From NCBI RefSeq assembly GCF_007748175.1, contig NZ_CP037422.1, forward strand, positions 4,542,334 through 4,606,333: a stretch of DNA of 64,000 nt, read 5' to 3'. Every line of letters starts with the position of its first letter. Position 1 is the stretch's first letter. The DNA is from Gimesia aquarii (lineage in GTDB: Bacteria > Planctomycetota > Planctomycetia > Planctomycetales > Planctomycetaceae). The notes below the pieces were generated by a model. That model had not been told where the DNA came from, searched no databases, and saw only the letters and a program-made list of their open reading frames with translations. Position numbers and translations under genes: made by a program. This document shows, in pieces, positions 17,182 to 26,162 of this stretch.

Positions 17182-19290
17182 GTGGGTCCCGTGTCAAATC
17201 GTCAGCCCAACGCATTCCATCGTGCATTTCCTGCGCGGGAATTCTTTCGCGGGTCGGCTAGATCAGTATTGTTTTGGTCACTTTTTAACGGCTTGTTGCT
17301 AACTCTGATACTGGTCGATTTATTTCTCATTATCGACTTACTCAACCATCGAGGCAAAATTACGGTTCGTGGAGAACAAAATGTCCTGGCGCTTCAGGAT
17401 ATCAGATCCGTTGAAGCTCCTGTTATTGTTCCCGAGCAGGAAGCCAAACCAGAGAATGAGCTAGATGAAGCAGGACCAGATGAAGCCAAATCTGAAGAAG
17501 GGCCTGGAAAATCAGCAGAAATAGAAAAAGGCAATACAGAGACACCTGCTCCCGAAAATCCGAACTACCTTATTTTGACTGATACGGGGATTTTGCCATC
17601 GGTGTGGTGGGTCCAAGTCAAATATCAGAATGGAATACTGAAGCAACTCTACCAGCGTTTCCCTTTACTTCAGGAAAATCAGTCTGCCCTGTTTACCCTG
17701 ATCCTTGTGGCATTAGTTCTGGCAAGTTTACGAGTTTTAATTCGATGGAGATCCAGGCAGCTGAGCCTGAAAATTTCTCGTCATGTTTCAATGACGCTCC
17801 GAAGTATGATTCATCGACAAGCGCTTCGATTGGGACCGGGAGATTTATCAGGCAAAGAAACCGATCAGGCTTTCAATTTGTTTATTAAAGATGTCGAGGT
17901 TGTGGAGAATGGCGTTTTCCAATGGGTCTATCGCATGTCTCAACATCCCGTCACACTATTAATACTGTTTTTATTCGCGGTATCAATTGATTGGAGGCTG
18001 ACCTTTCAATGTGTCATACCATTAGCGGCCGCCTGGTACTTTTTACTGCAGTACCGCAAAAATTATGAACTTCAACATGCCAAAACACTCGTCTCAATTG
18101 AATCTGAATTGTCATTGTTAGCTGAAAACTTGCGAAGTACACGTTTGGTTCGTGGGTATGGAATGGAAATAGTAGAGCATGATCGTTTCCAGAAACATCT
18201 CGAAAAATATTCGGAGAATACAACCAATTTAAAACGAGTTGAAGGTTGGGTTCACCGCATTGCCCGCGGACTGGCGGTATTCTGCTCGTGTCTGGTGATA
18301 TTTTTGGTAGGCTATAAAGTGCTGCTGAATCCAGAGAGTTTGCCGTTCTCTGCGGCGATTTTAATTGTGGGCATCTTTTCCTTTTTCTATTTGCCAGTCA
18401 ACGGGCTCTACGAACTGATTGGAGTACGTTCTGGTGCTAATATCGCTGCAAGCTCTGTGTATCGATATCTCAACAAGATTCCCGAAGTGAGTCAGGCGGT
18501 AGGCGCCAAATTTCTGGAGCCGTTATCGCAGGCACTTCAATTTGAGAATGTGAGTTATCGTCTATCCTCACAAGAGCCTGAAATTCTCAGTGGCTTTGAT
18601 TTAAAAATTCCTGCGGGAACGAGTACCGCTTTTGTCTCTCTCGAAGCGCTTGCACCGCGTGCGGCGAGTTACCTGATTCCACGATTTATAGAACCGAAGT
18701 CAGGACGGGTACTAATGGATGGTGAAGACAGCGCCTGGGTGACTTTAGAATCTCTAAGAGCCGAAGCCATTTATGTTGGCGGAAATGACCTTTGTCTGAC
18801 AGGAACGGTAAAAGAAAATATTCGATGTGGTGATGAACGTTATTCATTACAGGAAGTAATTGCTGCTTCAAAAGAGGTACGCGCGCATCAATTTGTCCAA
18901 AACTTACCACAAGGGTATGAGACTGCTTTAGGGCAAAATGGCGAGGAATTAACGATCGGCGAGTGCTTCCGTTTGGGTTTAGCAAGGGCTTTGCTAAGAA
19001 AGCCCGCTTTATTAATTATCGAAGAACCAGAGGGACCACTCGACGAGGATACAAAAACACTCTTGGAAGATACGTACTCACGAATTTTTCAGAATCGTAC
19101 CATTTTTATCATTCCTTCTCGGATTACGACGCTCCGCAATGCAGATCAAGTGGTACTGATTCATGAAGGAAAAGTGGAAGCAGTGGATACTCAGGCAAAC
19201 TTATTAAAGAAATCAGCTTTGTATCGACATTGGGAATATACTCGATTTAATCAGTTCAGGCACCTGCAAGAACCTTCGAACGGACGTTGA
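17182..19290 (+). CDS. ABC exporter-like protein with degenerate nucleotide-binding domain
   Basis: About 700 aa, laid out like a half-size ABC exporter: membrane segments at about 30-52, then an acidic Glu/Pro/Lys-rich insert (about 85-125), an ABC transmembrane domain (about 160-430) and an ABC ATPase-like domain (about 450-690). The fold-defining parts of the ATPase domain remain (PRFIEPKSGRVLMDG, GLARALLRKPALLII, RNADQVVLIHEGKV), but every catalytic motif is changed. Walker A aligns to SLEALAPRAA (486-495), with Lys replaced by Pro492; the Q-loop Gln is lost; LSGGQ is LTIGE (590-594); Walker B Asp is Glu614; and the H-loop His is Ser646. It should not hydrolyse ATP. The start may be the GTG at 17182 or at 17191. 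It follows the permease by 46 bases and precedes the HD gene by 15. Confidence 0.85.
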   Translation: MGPVSNRQPNAFHRAFPAREFFRGSARSVLFWSLFNGLLLTLILVDLFLIIDLLNHRGKITVRGEQNVLALQDIRSVEAPVIVPEQEAKPENELDEAGPDEAKSEEGPGKSAEIEKGNTETPAPENPNYLILTDTGILPSVWWVQVKYQNGILKQLYQRFPLLQENQSALFTLILVALVLASLRVLIRWRSRQLSLKISRHVSMTLRSMIHRQALRLGPGDLSGKETDQAFNLFIKDVEVVENGVFQWVYRMSQHPVTLLILFLFAVSIDWRLTFQCVIPLAAAWYFLLQYRKNYELQHAKTLVSIESELSLLAENLRSTRLVRGYGMEIVEHDRFQKHLEKYSENTTNLKRVEGWVHRIARGLAVFCSCLVIFLVGYKVLLNPESLPFSAAILIVGIFSFFYLPVNGLYELIGVRSGANIAASSVYRYLNKIPEVSQAVGAKFLEPLSQALQFENVSYRLSSQEPEILSGFDLKIPAGTSTAFVSLEALAPRAASYLIPRFIEPKSGRVLMDGEDSAWVTLESLRAEAIYVGGNDLCLTGTVKENIRCGDERYSLQEVIAASKEVRAHQFVQNLPQGYETALGQNGEELTIGECFRLGLARALLRKPALLIIEEPEGPLDEDTKTLLEDTYSRIFQNRTIFIIPSRITTLRNADQVVLIHEGKVEAVDTQANLLKKSALYRHWEYTRFNQFRHLQEPSNGR

Positions 19291-19305
19291 ACCTAAGCAT
19301 TAGTT

Positions 19306-19893
19306 ATGGACATTCTTCATTCTCCTGTGGTCGAACAGGCGATTCGATTGGCTGCGATGGCCCACAAATCTCAAAAGCGAAAAGCATCAGGAATTCCATA
19401 TATTTCGCATCCCATGAGTGTGTGCCTGATCTTAACAAAGGCTGGTTTTCACGATGAGGATATTCTTGCCGCCGCAGTCCTTCATGACGTTGTTGAAGAT
19501 ACAAACTTGACGATTGAGCAACTCACAGAGCATTTTTCTGAAGAAGTGATTCAGTATGTCAGTGAAATGACAGAGCAAAAAGAAACAACCGAGGGGGAAA
19601 AGCGGAATTGGCGTGAGCGTAAACAGGACCATATTGAAGTCATGCAACAGGCAACACTGGGAGCGCGCGCAATTGAATTAGCGGATAAGCTTCATAATCT
19701 GGAAGCGATGCTGTTCGATTTACGATCAGAAGATATTAATGAATTTTGGAAACACTTTGGTGCCAGTCCGACTGAAATTTTTCAATATTATCGTTCTATG
19801 ATTGATGCGGCTGGGCAGTCGGACCAACAATTAGAGACCCTGGTACACAACTGTAATGCACGACTCGACGAATTGAAAAAATATCTTCCGTGA
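19306..19893 (+). CDS. HD-domain (p)ppGpp hydrolase-like protein
   Basis: A 195-aa HD-superfamily metal-dependent phosphohydrolase. The order of motifs matches the hydrolase half of RelA/SpoT and the stand-alone MESH1/SAH enzymes: H20 in AAMAHKSQ, KRKASGIPYISHP for substrate binding, the H60-D61 pair in AAVLHDVVEDT with E64-D65, and the later Asp in IELADKLHNL. The synthetase and TGS/ACT domains of full-length RelA/SpoT are absent. It probably removes the 3' pyrophosphate from (p)ppGpp or a similar nucleotide. It lies 15 bases after the degenerate ABC gene, so the two are likely one transcript. Confidence 0.85.
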   Translation: MDILHSPVVEQAIRLAAMAHKSQKRKASGIPYISHPMSVCLILTKAGFHDEDILAAAVLHDVVEDTNLTIEQLTEHFSEEVIQYVSEMTEQKETTEGEKRNWRERKQDHIEVMQQATLGARAIELADKLHNLEAMLFDLRSEDINEFWKHFGASPTEIFQYYRSMIDAAGQSDQQLETLVHNCNARLDELKKYLP

Positions 19894-20090
19894 GCACTGC
19901 ATTTGCGATACAACACTTTATGATAGTTTGGTAGAGTTTTGGGGTAACCTGTATTGCATATGGTAAGTCCGAACATCCAGAACTCTCGTGGGAAAATGCC
20001 CTTGATTTAGAGCAGATTGTCAATCGTAACGGGATGGTAGCGTGAATAGTGGTTCGTCAATGCCGTTCAAAACGGAAGGTAAAGTGAACG

Positions 20091-20729
20091 ATGAGGCAGC
20101 AGAAAAGAGAATATTCAAACAGTTTTCTCTGGTTTTGGAATAATTGGATTGGTCTGTTTTTTTTCGTCTTCTTCGCATTTGGTGTTATTGTCGGAGGCGC
20201 TCTTTATCTTGATTCTCGACTTGCAGAAATTGAAGATCATCTTCAATATGTTCCACCACGGAGCTATGAGCCACCCAATCTGGATGACTATCAAGCAGGA
20301 AATATCTCATTAGAGAAATTACCAATACGGCAATTGGTTTATGTCCCCTCTTATTCGCACATTTACTATCACGGTGGATCACCGTTGCTGCTTGAAACAA
20401 CACTCAGTATTCGTAATATCGATCTTGAGCAGCCGATTTATCTGAACTCGATTGAGTATTTCAATACTCAAGGCAAACTGGTTAAGAAGTATCTTGAGCA
20501 AAAGATAAAATTAGCTCCTCTGCAAACGATTGAGTTCTTAGTCGAGGATCGCGATAGTTCTGGTGGATCTGGAGCCAATTTCCTTGTCGAATGGTTTTCG
20601 GAGAGCGAAGTTAACAAACCAATGATAGAAACGGTAATGATTGGGACATCTGGATCGCAGGCGATCAGTTTTACAAGAACGGGAGCCGATATTTCATCCT
20701 CAAATGGTGGAAGCACCCGGTCAAAATAG
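20091..20729 (+). CDS. DUF3124 family membrane-anchored protein
   Basis: A 212-aa protein with one N-terminal membrane segment (about residues 15-38, WIGLFFFVFFAFGVIVGGAL) followed by a periplasmic domain. The domain matches DUF3124: QLVYVPSYSHIYYHGGS, LLLETTLSIRNID and the VEWFSESEVNKPMIETVMIG stretch, typical of this family's single beta-rich domain. Function unknown. It sits 198 bases after the HD gene on the same strand and converges with the glycosyltransferase gene. A GGAAGG sequence lies about 12 bases before the ATG, a little distant. Confidence 0.85.
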   Translation: MRQQKREYSNSFLWFWNNWIGLFFFVFFAFGVIVGGALYLDSRLAEIEDHLQYVPPRSYEPPNLDDYQAGNISLEKLPIRQLVYVPSYSHIYYHGGSPLLLETTLSIRNIDLEQPIYLNSIEYFNTQGKLVKKYLEQKIKLAPLQTIEFLVEDRDSSGGSGANFLVEWFSESEVNKPMIETVMIGTSGSQAISFTRTGADISSSNGGSTRSK

Positions 20730-20812
20730 TATTTTAGATCATAGTGACTTACCACTTGAATACTGATAAGTGCTGCTAGAATCGGCTTTCATAAATCAAT
20801 GGCGCAATTGCT

Positions 20813-22552
20813 TCATCTCTGATTAGGCGTAGTCTCAAAAGTCGACGATCCTGAATCTTTTGGCCGTGTCTCATTGGGTTTTGTATCGAGGGAGTTTTGC
20901 AAAAACGCTTTTAGTTTAACCTGCTTGTCGTCCGCATTGATGATCCAAACCTGTCGATCTGAGAAATACTCTCTGAGTTTCTTGTTTGATTCCTCGTCTA
21001 AAACATGTGCCCAAACAACTTCAGCATCATCAATATTTGCACGATTATAAATCCATTCGAAATGGGGATCATGATCGTCCGAGTATTTGACAAAGACAAG
21101 GTCTTTCTTCTGATTCTGTTTCAATTGTTCAATCAGTTCTGATCGCTGTAATGCTATTGGATATTGAGCAGGGAGCTCTGGTGTCGACGTGAAAAGCCAA
21201 ATCTTGGTAAAGCTCATAGCAACAAAGATTAAACCCAGGCCAAATACTAATACCGGTCCCTGATTACGATCTTGCCACCAGGCAACACGCCATTGGCGTG
21301 CACCTTGAATCAAAATGAAAAAAACAAGAGGAATCACTGGAGCCAGATAATGAGGTTGAAAAAAAGTCGCTCCAAACAGATCAATGAAACTGATCAACAA
21401 CACGATTGTCACTGCAATGCATCCCCAACGCTCTTTGATAATCCAGGGGATTATGAGTAAGAAAACACCCAAAGGGAAAACGATTAAGTTGCCGAGAAGT
21501 CTCGATATTTTTATTGAAACAGTATCCCAATACCCGCTCAGTTCTTGTTGTCTCTGGTACATTTCATATGACCATTCGGATTGGAATTTTCTCAAATGCG
21601 GGTTGGCGACATTTGCATCACGTGGTGTTCCCCAAAGAAAAAGTGGGGTTTGAGAATAGGTTTCTTCATGCACTTGATAAGGAAAGCGAAAGCTGCTTCC
21701 TGTGACTTGATCGTTATAAAACGCAATGATTCCTACGATACATAAAGATGTAAATCCCAGGGGAAAGAGGATAGAGCGAACCAATACCATTTTGGAAAAT
21801 TCTGTTTGTTTTATCATCCAGATCATTAAGATCACCGCTGCTGAAACAGCGGTCAGAAACCCTTCAAAAGGACGACTCACAGAAAGAATCAATAATCCTG
21901 TTCCCAATATTAATGCGGTCCCTGAATAAGGGTGTTTTATTAGACGGCGTAAAGCGCCAAACAACAAAGCCCCACCCAGCATCGCAACTGCCCCACCCCA
22001 ATAATTTTGTCCCCAAAGTAGTATGATAGGGTGGAGGGCTGACAATAGACCACCGGCGAATGCCCATCGAGGGGGAACCCAGGCATGGAGCATCCAGCAA
22101 ATGGCAGCGCACGCGAGTGCGACACTCAACCAGGCTCCAACAATAGGGTGTCCCGTCAGTACTTGACCGAGAGCAAGAAACAGACCCTGGCCGACAGGAT
22201 ATTTGGAAGCATACGTTGGTTGATGAATTATGTGAAATGACTCAAAGTGCTTCCAGAAGGGGTGTGTGGGATTTGTCAATCTCCCCTGTGAAATCGTATC
22301 GGCAGCGAGCAAGTAACTAAACTCATCATGAATTCGGGGGATTGGTTTTTTGAAGCTTGAAATACCCGCCGAAAGTAAAAAGCTGAGCAGGAAGACCGTT
22401 ATAACTGATGTTACAGGGGAACTAAATGTTTGAAATACCTTACGAAAGCGATTTAAAATCTTGAATCGAACAAACTGATTGGGGACCACTCTCGTGAGAA
22501 GTAACAATGCGGCTAGAACATAGCAGGTTAATAAAATCAAAGTTGTTTTCAT
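20813..22552 (-). CDS. GT39/ArnT-like membrane glycosyltransferase
   Basis: About 579 aa, polytopic with roughly ten hydrophobic segments. After the first segments comes IHDEFSYLLAADT, where the Asp-Glu pair matches the catalytic acidic site of GT-C enzymes (PMT/ArnT/GT39), and the YASKYPVGQG stretch fits the periplasmic loop. Such enzymes move a sugar from a polyprenyl-phosphate carrier to lipid or protein on the outer face of the membrane. The C-terminal 150 residues form a soluble domain. The ATG at 22552 is preferred over the TTG at 22603. Its divergent neighbour is a polyprenyl-phosphate-type GT2 that could supply its donor. Acceptor unknown. Confidence 0.8.
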   Translation of the reverse strand: MKTTLILLTCYVLAALLLLTRVVPNQFVRFKILNRFRKVFQTFSSPVTSVITVFLLSFLLSAGISSFKKPIPRIHDEFSYLLAADTISQGRLTNPTHPFWKHFESFHIIHQPTYASKYPVGQGLFLALGQVLTGHPIVGAWLSVALACAAICWMLHAWVPPRWAFAGGLLSALHPIILLWGQNYWGGAVAMLGGALLFGALRRLIKHPYSGTALILGTGLLILSVSRPFEGFLTAVSAAVILMIWMIKQTEFSKMVLVRSILFPLGFTSLCIVGIIAFYNDQVTGSSFRFPYQVHEETYSQTPLFLWGTPRDANVANPHLRKFQSEWSYEMYQRQQELSGYWDTVSIKISRLLGNLIVFPLGVFLLIIPWIIKERWGCIAVTIVLLISFIDLFGATFFQPHYLAPVIPLVFFILIQGARQWRVAWWQDRNQGPVLVFGLGLIFVAMSFTKIWLFTSTPELPAQYPIALQRSELIEQLKQNQKKDLVFVKYSDDHDPHFEWIYNRANIDDAEVVWAHVLDEESNKKLREYFSDRQVWIINADDKQVKLKAFLQNSLDTKPNETRPKDSGSSTFETTPNQR

Positions 22553-22832
22553 GGAGCATAACCTGATCAGACATGCAAGGTAGTGCTTGAGTCTGTTACT
22601 CAATATCGACAGCTCAGTCTAATCAAGATATTTTTACCTTAGATCTTAGACTTCTTTCCACTTCGAGATTTTCAGAATTCGAGCATTTTCTTTGACCACA
22701 CCCCTTAATGGTCCTATTATGAAATAGGCGGTATATGAAGCACAAGCAGATTATCTAAGCGAACAGAGCCTTCTTTTTTAAGACTAATGGGTATTTAGAA
22801 GAGCCGATTCTAACGAGAATGAGTTGTAAACT

Positions 22833-24119
22833 ATGAATGAGAAATGGCTTACAATCGTCATTCCTGCATTAAATGAAGAAGATGCGATTGGATCAACAAT
22901 CTCTCGAAGCCTCGAAGCTAGAGAGGAGATTCGTCAGGCAGCTGACTTAGATGGTGTAGAATTTATTGTTGTCAGTGACGGATCAACAGACAAGACGGCT
23001 GAAATTGCTCAAAGCTTCGATGATGTGCAAGTTATCGTTTTTGACGATAATCAGGGATATGGGGCCGCCATCAAAGAAGGTTGGAGACGCGGGCGTGGAG
23101 ATCTGGTCGGATTCCTCGATGCAGATGGAACCTGTGATCCACGCTTTTTTGCTAACTTATGCAAGACCGCGCAAGACGAAAATGCTGATATCACACTTGG
23201 CTCGCGGTTGGGAGCAGATTCACAAATGCCGGCAATTCGTAAAGCGGGTAACCGGATGTTTGCATTCCTGCTAGGCTTATTATGTGGCAGAAAAGTGACG
23301 GATACAGCCAGTGGTATGCGGGTTGTACGTCGCTCGGCACTGAAACACCTTTATCCGCTCCCTGATGGATTACATTTCACTCCGGCGATGAGTGCGCGCG
23401 CCTTAATGAACGATTTACGGATTATAGAACTCCCGATGAAATATGAAGAACGGATCGGGGAAAGTAAACTGAGCGCGCTTTGGGACGGATTTCGATTTCT
23501 CAGAGCAATCGGTGAAGGGGTTCTGTGCTATCGGCCCGAAAAGATTTTCTTGACAGGCTTTTCTATTTGTATGTTATTCATACTGGTCCTGGCGGCCTAT
23601 CCAACAGAGTTTTACTTTCAAAACCAGAGACTGGAAGAATGGATGATCTATCGGTTTGTGGTTTGTCAGTTCATTGGTTCATTGGGAATTACGTTATTAC
23701 TTGCTTCAGCACTTGCAAATCGGATGGCTTTGCTCAGTTCACGTCGTGATGAATCTATCGGCTTCTGGTCATCAGTTGTCGCCAGTCTGTTTACCGGGAA
23801 ATCTCTTTTTGTAATGGTGACTCTCTTTAGCGGATTGAGCATCGGATTTTTATGGCCAGGAATCATTGAGTTTGCAACTTCGGGCAAGATTACTTTGCAT
23901 TGGTCACGTTTAATTGCAGGAGCATTTACTCTTTTCACTGTGATGCAAGCACTGATCTTTTTTGTACTCATGAAGGTAGTTGCGATTTGGAGCATTGAAC
24001 AAGTTTCCATAGAAAAAAACGCTTTTGATCCAACTCAGAAAGAATCTCTTGAAATTTTGAATAAGAAACATCAAAAACTCACTTCCATGACTGAGACTTC
24101 ACAACAGCTAATGAAGTGA
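22833..24119 (+). CDS. GT2 family polyprenyl-phosphate glycosyltransferase
   Basis: A 428-aa membrane-bound glycosyltransferase of family GT2, dolichol-phosphate mannose synthase-like. The N-terminal GT-A domain shows VIPALNEEDAIGSTI, the VVSDGSTDKT nucleotide-binding motif and FLDADGT with the metal-binding DxD. The motif TASGMRVVRR lies further on. The C-terminal part (from about 240) has four or five hydrophobic segments, ending in a soluble tail. These enzymes transfer a sugar from a nucleotide donor to a polyprenyl phosphate. The divergently oriented GT39-like gene may use that product, an inference from position. Confidence 0.9.
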   Translation: MNEKWLTIVIPALNEEDAIGSTISRSLEAREEIRQAADLDGVEFIVVSDGSTDKTAEIAQSFDDVQVIVFDDNQGYGAAIKEGWRRGRGDLVGFLDADGTCDPRFFANLCKTAQDENADITLGSRLGADSQMPAIRKAGNRMFAFLLGLLCGRKVTDTASGMRVVRRSALKHLYPLPDGLHFTPAMSARALMNDLRIIELPMKYEERIGESKLSALWDGFRFLRAIGEGVLCYRPEKIFLTGFSICMLFILVLAAYPTEFYFQNQRLEEWMIYRFVVCQFIGSLGITLLLASALANRMALLSSRRDESIGFWSSVVASLFTGKSLFVMVTLFSGLSIGFLWPGIIEFATSGKITLHWSRLIAGAFTLFTVMQALIFFVLMKVVAIWSIEQVSIEKNAFDPTQKESLEILNKKHQKLTSMTETSQQLMK

Positions 24120-24292
24120 AATTGCTCTACAAATCCATTTCTAAACGTTACCGGTTTGATGTCATAAGATCCGTTCAAAATAAATCCTGTCATTGCGAAT
24201 AAGAAGTACTAATATAAGTCAGTCGTTGAGTCAGATTCTTCGTTACTTTTCTAATCGATCTCCACTGATAATGATTTTAAATCGAGGTAATC

Positions 24293-24997
24293 ATGCAAAA
24301 TCGAATTAGTGAGTCTTCTTCGGACGTCATTTTTTGGCATCCAGGAATGGAATGCTGCGATGAAATCTGGGAAGCCGCGTATTGTCGTTTTGAGACGCCA
24401 AAACAAGAAATGAAAAAGTTTATCAAAAGGCTTTGTCAGTTGGGCGTTGATCGGTGGGAGAAGCATCAACAAGTTGTTGAGTTATTTTGTGGACAAGGCA
24501 TGGGACTACATGCCCTGAAAAAATTAGGGTTTTCTTCAATTGAAGGAGTTGATCTATCACCACATCTACTCAATCAATATCAGGGAACGGCACAATTATA
24601 TGTTGGTGATTGCCGGGATCTAAAATTTGAAGAAAATAGCCGGGATGTTTTAATAGTTCAAGGTGGATTGCATCATTTACCGGAATTACCTTCGGATCTT
24701 GAGCAGATTTTAGAAGAAATGAGTCGAGTCCTTCGTCCAGGGGGACACGTCATTATAGTTGAGCCGTGGCTGACTCCTTTTCTTCGTTTTGTACTATGGG
24801 TCAGTAAAAATAAACCATTAAGAAAGCTGTGGCCCAAGTTAGATGCATTTGCTGTCATGACTGAGCAGGAGCTGACAACCTACGAACAATGGTTGGGCCA
24901 GCCTGAGGAAATCTTGACGCTCTTAAACCGGTACTTCGATGTTGAACAGCAAAGAATTACGTTTGGGAAGTTGATGTATGTCGGTCGAAAGTCCTGA
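24293..24997 (+). CDS. Class I SAM-dependent methyltransferase
   Basis: A 234-aa cytoplasmic methyltransferase of the UbiE/type-11 kind. Motif I is VVELFCGQGMG (about residues 60-70), a variant of the usual D-x-G-C-G-x-G; the acidic loop GVDLSPHLL and motif post-I follow, then DVLIVQGGLHHLP and LRPGGHVIIVEPW. The last is typical of methyltransferases acting on small molecules or lipids. A GAGG site lies before the ATG. It is flanked by the GT2 gene upstream (174 bases) and nfo downstream. Substrate unknown; envelope lipid or glycan methylation is inferred from the neighbours only. Confidence 0.88.
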   Translation: MQNRISESSSDVIFWHPGMECCDEIWEAAYCRFETPKQEMKKFIKRLCQLGVDRWEKHQQVVELFCGQGMGLHALKKLGFSSIEGVDLSPHLLNQYQGTAQLYVGDCRDLKFEENSRDVLIVQGGLHHLPELPSDLEQILEEMSRVLRPGGHVIIVEPWLTPFLRFVLWVSKNKPLRKLWPKLDAFAVMTEQELTTYEQWLGQPEEILTLLNRYFDVEQQRITFGKLMYVGRKS

Positions 24998-25110
24998 TCT
25001 TAAAACAGACTGGCTTTCTGTAGATCTCAGGTCAACTCGAATTGTTCCAATGCGTGGTAATACATCTCAGAACCACTATAATAATCTTTTTTAGATGTGA
25101 GGAGATGCTG

Positions 25111-25968
25111 ATGCCATTGCTGGGAGCACACCAGTCTATTGCTGGTGGATATTATAAAGCCGTTGATGCCGCAGCCGAATTTGGAATGGATTGTGTGCAG
25201 ATCTTTACCAAAAACAATAATCAATGGCGGGCTAAGCCATTGACTGATAAAGACGTCAGTCTCTTTCAAGAACGATTGAAGACGACCGGAGTAGGGCATC
25301 CTTGCTCACACATGAGTTATTTGATTAATCTGGCAAGCCCCAAAGATGAGTTATGGAATAAATCGATTGATGCCGTCGTCGTTGAGTTAGAACGTGCAGA
25401 AGCATTAGGGTTGGAGGGGGCAGTCATGCATCCTGGCAGCTTTGTAACTTCCAGTGAACAGGAAGGGTTAGACCGGATTGCTGCTGCCATTGATCAGATA
25501 CATCAGCAAACGGAGAATTTTAAAACACAGATCTGGTTAGAAACAACAGCAGGTCAGGGGTCAAATCTGGGGTTTCGATTTGAACAATTAGCTTATCTAC
25601 TCGATCAGGTGCAAGAAGGTGAGCGATTGGGAATTTGTGTTGACACTTGTCATATCTTTGCCGCTGGTTATCCATTAATTAAAAAAAAGGAATACCAGTC
25701 TACGATGGCAGAGTTTGATAATGTGATTGGCTTAGATCGTATCCGCGCATTCCACCTGAATGATAGTAAATGTGAATTTGGAAGTCGCAAGGACCGACAT
25801 GAAAATATCGGACAGGGCTTTCTAGGATTGGAACCATTCCGTCACTTACTGAATGATCCGGTTTTTCAGGACCGTCCTATGTACCTTGAGACTCCCAAGG
25901 CCGAAGAAGACGGCATCCCGCTGGACCAAATCAATATGGAAACGTTACGCAAGCTTTGTAAAGCCTGA
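25111..25968 (+). CDS. nfo: Endonuclease IV (AP endonuclease)
   Basis: A 285-aa zinc-dependent apurinic/apyrimidinic endonuclease of base-excision repair. The TIM-barrel signatures are complete: LLGAHQSIAGG at the N-terminus, CVQIFTKNNNQW, the HPGSF metal site, IWLETTAGQGS with the metal Glu, CVDTCHIFAAGY, the HLNDSK motif, DRHENIGQG and the final LETPK. The start is the ATG at 25111 (MPLLGAHQS) because GAGGAG lies 6 bases upstream; the ATG at 25105 has no spacing and the frame open to 25042 adds residues foreign to the family. The length then fits the family norm. It follows the methyltransferase by about 110 bases. Confidence 0.96.
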   Translation: MPLLGAHQSIAGGYYKAVDAAAEFGMDCVQIFTKNNNQWRAKPLTDKDVSLFQERLKTTGVGHPCSHMSYLINLASPKDELWNKSIDAVVVELERAEALGLEGAVMHPGSFVTSSEQEGLDRIAAAIDQIHQQTENFKTQIWLETTAGQGSNLGFRFEQLAYLLDQVQEGERLGICVDTCHIFAAGYPLIKKKEYQSTMAEFDNVIGLDRIRAFHLNDSKCEFGSRKDRHENIGQGFLGLEPFRHLLNDPVFQDRPMYLETPKAEEDGIPLDQINMETLRKLCKA

Positions 25969-26162
25969 GCTATTTTCAGAAAGACCGCTAAAATCACTAA
26001 TACCCTCTCATGTTATCAAATCATTAGGGTCGATAAATGATACCAGGCGTTTGTCTGGTGCGGTTGCGCGCTTGATGAAATAGCCTCCCAATTCCTCAAC
26101 TCCCCATTGAGGAAACTTCCCGCGACCCAGGCAGAGAATCGGGCTCAAGTCTCGAACTTTGC

